In this document: one piece after another, positions 37,059 through 46,162 of the stretch
Layout: each line of letters starts with the position of its first letter
Position numbering within the stretch: position 1 is the stretch's first letter
Assembly: GCA_963755695.1 (NCBI GenBank)
Contig: CAVWLB010000010.1
Span: 2,480,001 to 2,544,000, forward strand
Direction of reading: 5' to 3'
DNA from: QHWT01 sp963755695
Lineage (GTDB): Bacteria > Acidobacteriota > Vicinamibacteria > Vicinamibacterales > 2-12-FULL-66-21
DNA: 64,000 bases
Translations under genes and position numbers: made by a program
The notes under the pieces: generated by a model
The model's input: only the letters and a program-made list of their open reading frames with translations
Database searches by the model: none
What the model was told of the DNA's origin: nothing

Positions 37059-38183
37059 ATGTTTGTGCCCGCTCGATCGCCCCGAACGTTCGCTATCCTT
37101 TTGCTGCTGGGAGCGCTGCTGCCCGGCGCTTGTAATCGATCGACCTCTCAATCCTCTTCCTCCGCCACGGCATCCACGCCCCCTGCATCAACCGGCCCGG
37201 ACACCGGCAATGGACCACGCGTCTACGTTTCGGATGAAACGGGAAGCGCGGTGGTGGTCGTAGATCCCGATGCCGGCCAGGTCGTGCAGCGTTGGGCCGT
37301 CGGCAAGCGCCCCCGCGGGATCAAGCTGGCGGCGGACGGCAAACACGTGCTCGTGGCCCTGTCAGGGTCGCCGATTGGGGGTCCAGGGGTCGACGAATCG
37401 AAGCTGCCTCCGGCCGATCGTACGGCCGACGGCATCGGTCTCGTCGATCTTCAGAGTGGCGCGCTGGTGCGCAAGTACCAGAGCGGACAGGACCCTGAAT
37501 CGTTTGCCATCTCGCCGGACGGCAAGACCTTGTATGTCTCGAACGAGGACGCAGCGGAAATGTCGGTGGTCGATCTCGACAGCGGCAATATCCGCGGACG
37601 GGTGAAGGTTGGCGAAGAGCCCGAGGGGGTCACGGTACGCCCGGATGGCCGCGTCGTTTACGTCACCTGCGAAGGAGAGAACGACGTCGTGGCGATTGAC
37701 ACGACCACTTTTGCTGTCCTCGGCCGGATCAAGACCGGCGCACGACCACGCGCCGTCGCGTTTACCAGCGACGGCAAGACCGGGTTCGTCACCAGCGAGA
37801 ACGGCGGTGTCGTCACCGTCTTCGACGCGAACAACCCGGTCACGACCACAACGATTCAAGTTCCAAAGATCGTCAACAGCCCGACCCCGCCGCGGCCGAT
37901 GGGCGCGGTCATGGCGAGCGACAACTCCCAGCTCTTCGTGTCGCTCGGACGGGCGAAGTCGATTGCGGTGATAGACGTGGCGACGAAACGAGTCGCGAGA
38001 ATCATCGAGGACGTCGGGGCGCGGCCGTGGGGCATCGGACTCAGCACGGACGGTAAACAGCTGTACACGGCAAATGGACCCTCGGGCGACGTGTCCGTCG
38101 TCAACATCGCGACCGGAAAGACCGAGAAGCGGATCAAGGTCGAGGGCAGTCCCTGGGGCATTGCGGTCAGGCCGGCGCCATGA
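37059..38183 (+). CDS. YVTN/YncE-like beta-propeller lipoprotein (PQQ-associated propeller type)
   Basis: About 374 residues from ATG 37059. The lipobox LPGAC ends at Cys 25, so it is a lipoprotein. Seven blades are recognisable from repeated YVS/YVTC-type strands (SPDGKTLYVSNEDAAEMSVV, PDGRVVYVTCEGENDVVAI). It resembles the YVTN propeller proteins encoded beside TonB receptors and quinoprotein alcohol dehydrogenases. The stop overlaps the start of the TonB receptor (ATGA), so the two are coupled. A TTG further upstream (37023) is a weaker start. Confidence 0.85.
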   Translation: MFVPARSPRTFAILLLLGALLPGACNRSTSQSSSSATASTPPASTGPDTGNGPRVYVSDETGSAVVVVDPDAGQVVQRWAVGKRPRGIKLAADGKHVLVALSGSPIGGPGVDESKLPPADRTADGIGLVDLQSGALVRKYQSGQDPESFAISPDGKTLYVSNEDAAEMSVVDLDSGNIRGRVKVGEEPEGVTVRPDGRVVYVTCEGENDVVAIDTTTFAVLGRIKTGARPRAVAFTSDGKTGFVTSENGGVVTVFDANNPVTTTTIQVPKIVNSPTPPRPMGAVMASDNSQLFVSLGRAKSIAVIDVATKRVARIIEDVGARPWGIGLSTDGKQLYTANGPSGDVSVVNIATGKTEKRIKVEGSPWGIAVRPAP

Positions 38184-40540
38184 CAAGCCAAACGCTCGCC
38201 ACTCTGCTGCTCGCGTGGTCGCTGGGACCTGGAGCCCCGGGTTGGTTGCACCCGCGAGCCGATCAATCGCCGCCGGCGGCTGCCGATACTCACGTCATCA
38301 CCGGTGTGGTGCACGATGCCACCGGCAGCGTCGTCGCCGGGGCATCGGTTGTCGTTCGCGCTGCCTCCGGCGCCGAACGGCCCGCGGTCAGCGCAGCGGA
38401 CGGTTCGTTCAGCGTTACGGTGAATTCATCAGAGGACATGCTGCTGATTGTCCGCGCACCCGGATTTTCAGAGGTGCGGCAGACCGTGCGGGCGACTCGC
38501 GAGCAACCGCGCGTCGAGATCGTTCTGACCCCGGCGACGCTGTCCGAGACGGTAACCGTCACCGCCGTCCGCGGCGAGCAGCGAATCGGCGACGTTCCCG
38601 CCAGCATCACCATCGTCGATGGCGAGACCGTTCGACAGTCAGCGGCGATCGTCGCCGACGATGTGCTGCGGCAGGTGCCGACGTTCAGCCTGTTTCGCCG
38701 CACTAGCAGCCTGGCGTCTCACCCGACCACGCAGGGCGTCTCGTTGCGCGGCATCGGTCCGAGCGGCGTGAGCCGGACGCTGGTGCTCTTCGACGACATT
38801 CCGTTCAACGACCCGTTCGGCGGCTGGGTGTACTGGACGCGGGTGCCGCTCGAGAATACCGAGCGGGTTGAAGTCGTCGACGGGCCGAGCTCGAGTCTCT
38901 ACGGCAATTACGCGATGGGGGGTGTCATCAATATCGTGAGCCCCCCGGCGACCCGGAGGCAGCTCGACGTTCGGGCGCAGTACGGCACCCACAACACACC
39001 GAAGCTCGAGACGACCTTCGCGGATCTGTGGGGACGGCTTGGCGTGGTTGCCAGCGTGAGCGCGCTCAACACCGATGGATTTCCAATCGTCGCCGAGGCG
39101 GAGCGCGGTCGCGTCGACAACAACGCCGCGGTCGAATACGGCAACGGCAGCGTGAAGCTCGATTACCAGGCGAGCGATCGGGTGCGGACGTTCTTCCGCG
39201 GCGGCTACTTCCACGAAAACCGCGATAACGGCAAGGCCAGCACGATCGACGGGACAGAGGAAGCCAACCGCACCCGCTGGACGTCGGTGAGCGGTGGCGT
39301 CAGGGTGAGCCTGCCCGACCAGAGCGAACTGCGGGCGACGGTCTTCACGGATGTCGAAAACTTCCGGAGCAACTTCCTGGCGGTTCCTCCATCGACGCCG
39401 CCGCGCAACGTCGGACGGATGACCCTCAATCAGGAGGTGCCGGTCGATGCCGTCGGGGCCACCGCCCAGTACTCGCGTGCCTTCGGTCAGCACTACGTCT
39501 CCGCCGGCACCGATTGGCGGTGGGTCGACGGCGACAGCAACGAAGACGTGCTCGACCCCGTGACCGGCACGCGCGTCACGCTCCATCGAGTCTCCGGCGG
39601 AACCCAGCGCATCCTGGGCGCATACGTGCAGGACCTGTTTCAACCGATGTCGCGGCTGACGCTCACCTTGAGCGATCGTCTCGACAACTGGAACAACTAC
39701 GACGGTCACAATCTCGAGACCGCGGTCGTCAATGGTGTCCCGACCAACAACATCCCGTCGCTGCCCTCGCGCGGCGACACGGTGAACAGTCCGCGAGTGG
39801 CCGCGCTCTATCGCGTCAACGACACCATCAGCATATGGTCCGGCGTCGGTTGGGGCTTCCGCGCCCCGACACTGAACGAGCTCTATCGACAGTTCCGCGT
39901 CGGAACCACGCTCACGCTGGCGAACAACGAGCTGGGCCCCGAGCGTCTGTTCGGGTACGAAGGCGGCGCGACGGTGACCCCTGGAAAACATCTGACGGTT
40001 CGTGGCACGCTGTTCGCCAATCAGCTGAAGGATCCGGTGTCGAACGTGACGATCGCGACCACCGCCGCTGCCGTCACGCAGCAACGGCAGAACCTGGGAC
40101 AGACGCGGGTGCGCGGTATTCAGACCGATGCGGAGTACCGCATCGGCGGCGCGTGGAAAGTCATGGGCGCCTACGTGTTCAATCGCGCGACCGTGACGGA
40201 GAATCCGAAGGATCCTGCCCTGGTCGGCAATTACCTTCCACAAGTGCCGAAACATCGAGGCTCCGCTCGGCTGGCCTACTCGGATCCCGCGCACGGGACC
40301 GTCGCGGTCGGCGTCCTGTTCGTTGGTGCGCAGTACGACGACGATCGCAATACGATCTCTCGCCGGCTGCCCGGTTTCGCGGTTCTGGACCTCACTCTCG
40401 CCCGCAATCTGCAGCGAAACGTGGAGCTGTTTTTCAGCGTGCAGAACCTGCTCGACAAGGAGTATCTCGTCGGCACGCTGCCGACCACGATTGGAACGCC
40501 GCGACTGATCAGCGGCGGCGTCAGGCTCAGATTCAACTAG
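38180..40540 (+). CDS. TonB-dependent receptor (vitamin B12/PqqU-like fold) coupled to a YVTN lipoprotein
   Basis: 786 residues. The signal peptide is followed by a carboxypeptidase-regulatory-like domain (GVVHDATGSVVAGASVVVR, ~38-125), the plug (TVTAVRGEQRIGDVPASITI, then GVSLRGIGPSGVSRTLVLFD) and a full barrel ending LISGGVRLRFN. The order propeller then receptor with ATGA coupling recalls the E. coli yncE and yncD (PqqU) neighbours, of which YncD imports PQQ. Together with four PQQ-type propeller genes in this window, PQQ or a related small redox ligand is a reasonable substrate guess, but sugars or metals remain possible. Confidence 0.88.
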   Translation: MTSQTLATLLLAWSLGPGAPGWLHPRADQSPPAAADTHVITGVVHDATGSVVAGASVVVRAASGAERPAVSAADGSFSVTVNSSEDMLLIVRAPGFSEVRQTVRATREQPRVEIVLTPATLSETVTVTAVRGEQRIGDVPASITIVDGETVRQSAAIVADDVLRQVPTFSLFRRTSSLASHPTTQGVSLRGIGPSGVSRTLVLFDDIPFNDPFGGWVYWTRVPLENTERVEVVDGPSSSLYGNYAMGGVINIVSPPATRRQLDVRAQYGTHNTPKLETTFADLWGRLGVVASVSALNTDGFPIVAEAERGRVDNNAAVEYGNGSVKLDYQASDRVRTFFRGGYFHENRDNGKASTIDGTEEANRTRWTSVSGGVRVSLPDQSELRATVFTDVENFRSNFLAVPPSTPPRNVGRMTLNQEVPVDAVGATAQYSRAFGQHYVSAGTDWRWVDGDSNEDVLDPVTGTRVTLHRVSGGTQRILGAYVQDLFQPMSRLTLTLSDRLDNWNNYDGHNLETAVVNGVPTNNIPSLPSRGDTVNSPRVAALYRVNDTISIWSGVGWGFRAPTLNELYRQFRVGTTLTLANNELGPERLFGYEGGATVTPGKHLTVRGTLFANQLKDPVSNVTIATTAAAVTQQRQNLGQTRVRGIQTDAEYRIGGAWKVMGAYVFNRATVTENPKDPALVGNYLPQVPKHRGSARLAYSDPAHGTVAVGVLFVGAQYDDDRNTISRRLPGFAVLDLTLARNLQRNVELFFSVQNLLDKEYLVGTLPTTIGTPRLISGGVRLRFN

Positions 40541-40638
40541 TGGAGCGCCGCGCGAGGTTGGTTGGGAGGAGTACCACCGCGATCCGCCGCCCGTGACAGC
40601 GCTGCGGCCGTTCGTGACGCCGAAGGAACGGTCTATTA

Positions 40639-41664
40639 ATGTTTCGCAATCGTCGCGCCCGTAGCATCGAGAACGGCACGCTTCGCGTGACCGTGGTCGA
40701 AGAGGGCGGCCACATCGCCGAGATCCTCGACAAGAGTTCAGGCGTGAACCCTCTATGGATTCCCCACTGGCCGTCGATCGAACCGTCGCACTACCAGCAG
40801 ACGACCGATACCGTCTACGGAAAGAACGCGGAATCATCCCTTCTCGCCGGGATCATGGGACACAACCTGTGCCTCGATATCTTCGGCGGTCCATCTGACG
40901 AGGAAGCCGCGGCGGGCTTGCCGGTGCACGGCGAAGCCTCGATCGCGAAGTTTGAGATCGATGCCTCGGAGACAACGCTCGGCATGCACGCGACGCTTCC
41001 GATCGCGCAGCTTCGCGTCGAGCGCCGCATCGAGGTGGTCGATCGAACGCTTCACGTTCGCGAAACGCTCGAAAATGTCTCGAGCGCGGATCGTCCCGCC
41101 GGCTGGACCGAGCACGTGACCCTGGGACCGCCCTTCCTCGAGAAGGGCAAGACCGTGTTCCGTGCGTCCGCGACAAGGTCCAAGGTCTTCGAGTCGTCGT
41201 TCGGCGACAACGACTATCTCGAAACCGGCGCCGAGTTCGACTGGCCATTTGCTCCTCGCCGCGGCGGCGGGACCGCGGACCTGCGCGTGTGCGATAACGC
41301 CGAGAGGTCCAGCGCATACACAGCGCACCTGATGGATCCGGTCCGCGAGGAGGCATTCTTCGTCGCGTTCTCGCCGTCGGCTCGACTGGCGTTCGGGTAT
41401 CGATGGCGGCGGGCCGATTTTCCGTGGATGGGAATCTGGGAAGAGAACCACAGCCGGCCGGCGGCGCCTTGGAACTCTGACACGCTGGCGCGCGGATTCG
41501 AGTTCGGTGTTTCTCCCATGCCGGAAACCCGCCGTCAGATGATCGAGCGCGGACGGTTGTTCGGCGTGCCCACGTATCGGTGGATCCCAGCTCGGCGGCG
41601 AGTGACGGCCGAGTATCGCGCGATGTTATTTCCGGCGGATGCGATACCTGAAGCGCTTCCGTAG
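40639..41664 (+). CDS. Galactose-mutarotase-like (aldose-1-epimerase superfamily) protein
   Basis: 341 residues without signal peptide. The beta-supersandwich pattern is seen in NGTLRVTVVEEGGHIAEILD at the start, RRIEVVDRTLHVRETLENVS in the middle and WEENHSRPAAPWN near the end. The family binds sugars through a groove with conserved His/Glu; H72-type and E-type candidates (IMGHNLCLDIFGG, WMGIWEENHS) are present, but the catalytic pair cannot be named with certainty. The family is often annotated as DUF4432/aldose epimerase-like. GAAGGAA precedes the ATG by ~11 bp. Probably transcribed alone after the TonB receptor. Confidence 0.7.
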   Translation: MFRNRRARSIENGTLRVTVVEEGGHIAEILDKSSGVNPLWIPHWPSIEPSHYQQTTDTVYGKNAESSLLAGIMGHNLCLDIFGGPSDEEAAAGLPVHGEASIAKFEIDASETTLGMHATLPIAQLRVERRIEVVDRTLHVRETLENVSSADRPAGWTEHVTLGPPFLEKGKTVFRASATRSKVFESSFGDNDYLETGAEFDWPFAPRRGGGTADLRVCDNAERSSAYTAHLMDPVREEAFFVAFSPSARLAFGYRWRRADFPWMGIWEENHSRPAAPWNSDTLARGFEFGVSPMPETRRQMIERGRLFGVPTYRWIPARRRVTAEYRAMLFPADAIPEALP

Positions 41665-41747
41665 CCGGACCGGCGACCGACGAGTCGGCGCGGCCGCCGG
41701 TGAATGTTAATATCGACACAGCGCAATTCTCAGACGAGGATTCATCC

Positions 41748-42242
41748 ATGAAAATGCTTCCGCTCCTGTGCCTGCTCGCAGTTGCTCCGGTCGCGCTTGG
41801 TGCCGCTCAGACAGCCCCGAAGACGGCGGGGACGCAGGCTAAACCAGCCGCCAAAGGTGCCGGTCGCACGGTCGAACTGACCGCCGGCGACAACATGAAG
41901 TTCGACGTCACGACCATCGAGGCCAAACCCGGTGAGAAGTTGCATGTCGTGGTGAAGTCCACGGGGACCGCCCCGAAGATTGCGATGGCGCACAATTTCG
42001 TTCTCCTCAAGGAAGGCGCCAACGCCGTGGAGTTCAACAACGCGGCGATGACCGCGCGCGACACCGACTTCATCCCGCCGGCGATGAAGGACAAGATCAT
42101 CGCGAACACCACACTTGCGGGTCCCGGTGAAATCGCCGACGTCACGTTCGCCGCGCCGACCAAGCCCGGCACCTACGAGTTCCTGTGCTCGTTCCCGGGT
42201 CACTACCAGGTGGGCATGAAAGGCCAGCTGATCGTGAAATAG
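41748..42242 (+). CDS. Azurin/plastocyanin-family blue copper protein, exported
   Basis: 164 residues. The signal peptide (KMLPLLCLLAVAPVALGAAQ) and an Ala/Lys linker precede a cupredoxin domain. All four type-1 copper ligands are visible: H82 (AHNFVLL), C147 (FLCSFPGH), H152 and M157 (QVGMKG). It transfers electrons in the periplasm, for instance from cytochromes or quinoproteins to terminal oxidases. The CGAGGA ribosome site 7 bp before ATG 41748 supports this start over an upstream in-frame ATG at 41703. A TTAATAT -10-like box lies upstream. Confidence 0.92.
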   Translation: MKMLPLLCLLAVAPVALGAAQTAPKTAGTQAKPAAKGAGRTVELTAGDNMKFDVTTIEAKPGEKLHVVVKSTGTAPKIAMAHNFVLLKEGANAVEFNNAAMTARDTDFIPPAMKDKIIANTTLAGPGEIADVTFAAPTKPGTYEFLCSFPGHYQVGMKGQLIVK

Positions 42243-42263
42243 CGGGTGTTTTTCGACCAAGGC

Positions 42264-42286
42264 AGGTCCGATCTCAGATCGGGCCT
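42264..42286 (+). terminator. Stem-loop after the azurin-like gene
   Basis: AGGTCCGATC and GATCGGGCCT form a 10-bp stem with a TCA loop and one G-T wobble, 22 bp after the stop. There is no clear T-run, though the preceding TGTTTTTC is U-rich. Confidence 0.55.
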
Positions 42287-42332
42287 ACTGGTCCATTGAA
42301 CATTTGCTCCCCGGCCGCCGTCTAGCGGCCAT

Positions 42333-44856
42333 ATGTTTCAGATCGTCCAGGACCTGCGCTTCGGCCTCCGCACGCTGCTGAAGACCCCCGGGTTCAGCCT
42401 GGTTGCGGTTCTGGTGCTGGCGCTTGGCATCGGCGCAAACAGCGCGATGTTCACGCTGGTCAACGCCATGATGTTCAAGCCGCTGGCCGGCCAGGCCGAC
42501 CAGTTGTTCGGTCTCTACAGCCACGACCGCACCAAGCCGGATTCCTACCGCGCATTCTCTTATTCGAACTACGCCGACATCCGGGATCGGAACGACGTCT
42601 TCGAGGGCCTGGCAGCCTACACGTTTGCCATGGTCGGCGTCACCAAGGAGGACGCGACACGGCAGACGTTCGTCGCGGTGGTGTCGTCGGACTACTTCGA
42701 CACGCTCGCCGTCCCGCTGGCGGCGGGCCGCAGCTTCTCGCGCGAGGAGGAACGGCCAGGCGCGAGGATCCCGGTGGTCATTGTCGGCGCCGATCGCGCC
42801 GCCCTGCTCGGTCAGACAATCAGGATCAACGCGATCGACTTCACCGTCGTCGGCGTAGCGCCGCGCGGGTTCACCGGCACGATGGCGCTCGTCGCACCGG
42901 AAATGTGGGCTGCCGCTCGGGATGTTCGACGTCGTCGTGAACGACATGTTCAAGAACAACGGAACCGGGCTGGCGGATCGTACCAATACCGGCGCTCGTG
43001 GTTGCCGGCCGGCTCAAGCCCGGCGTCGCTCCGGAGGCGGCAGCCGCCGCGGCTCGATGCGCTGTCGCGGCAGCTCGAAGCGCGCGTATCCGGCCGAGAA
43101 CAAGGACCAGCTGCTCACAGTCAGCCCGCTGCCGCGGATGGTGGCCAGCACGTCTCCGCAGACCGACAGCGGGACTGTCGGGCGCCGCCGCGATGCTGAT
43201 GGGGCTGGCGGGCGTCGTGCTGCTGATCGCCTGCCTGAACATCGCCAACATGCTGCTCGCGCGCGGCGCGGCGCGGCGCAAGGAGATCGCGATCCGCCTG
43301 GCGGTCGGCGGCGGACGCGGCCGGATCGTCCGGCAGCTGCTGACCGAAGGACTGCTGCTCGCGCTCGCCGGCGCTGCCGGCGGCCTGGTGCTCGCGTCGT
43401 GGACCACCGGCGCGCTCGCGCGCTCGCTCGACGGCGGTGCATGCCGCTTGACGCTCGCCTTCGATCCCCGGCCCGATCTGCGGGTCGTGGCGGCGACGAT
43501 CGACATTCGCCGTGCATCGCGACGCTGCTGTTCGGACCTCGGGCCGGCGCTGAAGATGTCGAAGACGGATCTGGTCGACGGACCTGAAGGCGCTGGCAGC
43601 CGACGGTGTGGCGCCGGCGCTCGGCCGGCGCTTCTCGGCGCGCAACATGCATGGTCGTCGGCCAGATCGCGCTGTCGCTGATGCTGCTGTCGGCCGGCGG
43701 ACTGTTCGCGCGCGGCGCGCTCAAGGCGGCTGCGGCGAATCCAGGATTCAGCTACGACCGGCAGTTGCTGGTCGCGCATCGATCCCACGCTCGTGCAGGA
43801 CCGACGAGGCGCGCGGGCGCGCCAGCTACCGCGACGGTGCTTGCGCGCGTGCGCGCGCTGCCTGGCGTCGCGGCGGCGGCATTCGCGGCGACGGTGCCGT
43901 TCGGCGACTTCCACGAAGGGCATTCCGTCGAGCGCGTCGGCGGCCGCGAGCGCGGCCGGACCGGGCGCCGTGTCTCGACGCGACATATCGCGATCATCGG
44001 CACCGATTATTTCCGGGCGCTGAACCTCCCGATGGTCCGCGGCCGCGAGTTCACCGCGGCGGAGGAGGATGTCGCCGAAGGCGCCGCGGGTGGCGATCGT
44101 CGACGAGCGCCTCGCGCGCAGCTTGTTCGGCAGCCGAGAATCCGATCGGCCAGATGATTCGCTTTGCCGACGAGCCTGGCGTGGCCGAGCAGCAGGACGG
44201 CGAACCCATGGAGATCGTCGGCATCGCCGCGCCGATCCGCGACGAGCTGTTCGATCGCGAGGCCGGTCCGGCGATCTACGTACCGTCGGGGCGCAACTAC
44301 CGGCGGCAACATGTACCTCCACGTGCACGCGGCGCGTCCTGGCAGCGAAGCGGACCTGCTGGCGACGCTTCGTCGCGAGGTGCGCGCCGCCGATCCGCGT
44401 CTGCCGATTCTGCAGGCGACGACGATGCCAGGCGATTTCACGATCGCAGCTCTGGGATTGTGGGCGGTCAGCGCCGGCGGGCGCATGTTCCTGATCTTTG
44501 GGCTGCTGGCGCTGCTGCTCGCGGTGGTCGGACTCTACGGCGTGAAGTCGTACCTCGTTTCACAGCGCACGCGCGAGATCGGCATTCGGATGGCGCTCGG
44601 CGCGCGCCCGGGCGACGTGCTGGGCATGATATTGCGTGAAGGAGCGGCGCTCGCGGCGGTTGGCGTCGCGCTCGGACTGCCGCTGGCGGCGCTGCTCGGG
44701 ATGGCGCTCGGGAGCCTGCTCTACGACGTGAAGCCGCTCGACCCGGTCGTCTTCATGACCGCGCCGGCCCTGCTGGCGCTTGCCGCGCTGGTCGCGACCT
44801 GGCTCCCCGCCCGCCGCGCCACCCGCGTCACCCCGTTGACGGCGCTCCGCAACTGA
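42333..44856 (+). pseudogene. ADOP/MacB-family ABC transporter permease, heavily frameshifted
   Basis: The first ~195 residues are intact: an N-terminal helix (SLVAVLVLALGIGANSAMFT) and the MacB periplasmic core (SYSNYADIRDRNDVFEGLAA), typical of the acidobacterial duplicated orphan permeases. From about 42920 the frame changes repeatedly. Recognisable pieces are GVVLLIACLNIANMLLARGA (43200s), VVGQIALSLMLLSAGGLFAR (43650s), the second core with IIGTDYFRALNLPMVRGREF (44000s) and the C-terminal FtsX domain ending ATRVTPLTALRN at 44856. Each duplicated half is present. No ATPase gene adjoins, as expected for orphan permeases. At least seven shifts; decayed or error-rich sequence. Confidence 0.78.
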
Positions 44857-44932
44857 AAGGGGCCCGGCCTACCAACTCCAATTGAAGGGCGGCTCCTCAG
44901 AGGTGCCGCAGACGCAGGGCGGCTCTTGGAGC

Positions 44933-44968
44933 GGACACTCACAGTCCTGCCGAACCAGGTGAGTGTCC
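44933..44968. repeat. 10-bp inverted repeat upstream of the P1 peptidase gene
   Basis: GGACACTCAC (44933-44942) and GTGAGTGTCC (44959-44968) are perfect complements separated by 16 bp, ending 20 bp before the GTG start. Possible operator or mRNA hairpin for the peptidase gene. Confidence 0.65.
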
Positions 44969-44988
44969 CTGTTCTGTATCATGGGTCG

Positions 44989-46137
44989 GTGCGCGTGGTG
45001 ATTGTCGCCCTGATGACCCTCGGTCTGGCTCTCCCGCAATCCTCGGCCAGGCCGCGCGCGCGTGACCTGGCGATCGCGCCCGGAAATCTCCCGACCGGTT
45101 CGCTGAATGCGATTACCGACGTCACCGGCGTGCGCGTCGGGCAGACCACCATTATCGAAGGCGACAACGTTCGCACCGGCGTGACCGCCATCCTCCCGCA
45201 TGCCGGCAATCTGTTCCAGGAGAAGGTGCCCGGCGCCGTCTTTGTCGGGAACGCCTTCGGCAAGCTCGCCGGGTCGACTCAGGTCGAGGAACTCGGCACG
45301 ATCGAAACGCCCATCGTTCTGACGAACACGCTCTCAGTAGGCACCGCGATCGACGCGGTCGTCGGCTGGACGCTCGTGCAGCCCGGCAACCAGAGCGTGC
45401 GATCCGTGAATGCGCTCGTTGGCGAGACCAACGACGGCACGATCAACGACATTCGCGGGCGGCACGTGACGCGCGAGCACGTCACCGCTGCAATCACCGC
45501 CGCGCGTGATGGTACCGTGGACGAGGGGACGGTGGGGGCGGGCACCGGCACCATCGCGTTTGGATGGAAAGGAGGCATCGGCACCTCCTCACGCGTCGTG
45601 CGGGAGGGAGGCGCCACGTGGACAGTCGGTGTCCTGGTGCAGAGCAATTACGGCGGGAAGCTGGTGATAAGTGGCGTGCCGATTTGGAAGACGCTGACAC
45701 CCGCCGGCGATCGCCCCCAGCAGGTCGCGATCCGCGGGTCTGGTCACCGAAGCCCTGAGCGGCAGTCCGGCGATGGATCCTGCATGATCGTCGTCGCCAC
45801 CGACGCGCCGCTCGACGCGCACGATCTCAAACGTCTCGCCGCGCGGGCGATCTACGCGCTCGCGCGCACCGGATCGACGTACTCCAACGGCAGCGGCGAC
45901 TTCGCGATTGCCTTCTCGACGCACCCCTCGCTTCGGGTCACGAACGTCGGCACGCCGCAGCCACGCACGATCCTTCCAACCGAGGGTGTGTCCGGATTAT
46001 TCGAAGCCGTGCTCGATGCAACCGAAGAAGCGGTGGACAACTCGCTGCTGAAGGCCGTCGATGTCACCGGCAGCGGCCACACCATTCGCGCGATCCCGAT
46101 CGAGCCGCTGAAGGCGCTGCTCGATGCACACCGCTGA
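44989..46137 (+). CDS. P1 family peptidase (DmpA/S58 N-terminal nucleophile aminopeptidase)
   Basis: 382 residues from GTG 44989. A signal-like N-terminus (VVIVALMTLGLALPQSSA) suggests export. The DmpA/BapA fold is seen from SLNAITDVTGVRVGQTTI, VGNAFGKLAGSTQVEELG and GTIAFGWKGGIGTSSRV. The self-cleavage site G263-S264 lies in SGDGSCMIVVATD; S264 becomes the N-terminal nucleophile. These enzymes release N-terminal amino acids, including D- and beta-residues. It converges on the molybdenum hydroxylase genes with a 25-bp gap. Confidence 0.9.
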   Translation: MRVVIVALMTLGLALPQSSARPRARDLAIAPGNLPTGSLNAITDVTGVRVGQTTIIEGDNVRTGVTAILPHAGNLFQEKVPGAVFVGNAFGKLAGSTQVEELGTIETPIVLTNTLSVGTAIDAVVGWTLVQPGNQSVRSVNALVGETNDGTINDIRGRHVTREHVTAAITAARDGTVDEGTVGAGTGTIAFGWKGGIGTSSRVVREGGATWTVGVLVQSNYGGKLVISGVPIWKTLTPAGDRPQQVAIRGSGHRSPERQSGDGSCMIVVATDAPLDAHDLKRLAARAIYALARTGSTYSNGSGDFAIAFSTHPSLRVTNVGTPQPRTILPTEGVSGLFEAVLDATEEAVDNSLLKAVDVTGSGHTIRAIPIEPLKALLDAHR

Positions 46138-46162
46138 GCGCGTCGGGTGCCACCATCACGAC

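Noticed and set aside
42264..42286. Classical intrinsic terminator after the azurin-like gene
   Set aside because: The hairpin is clear, but the T-run lies before it and not after it; kept only as a stem-loop with moderate confidence.
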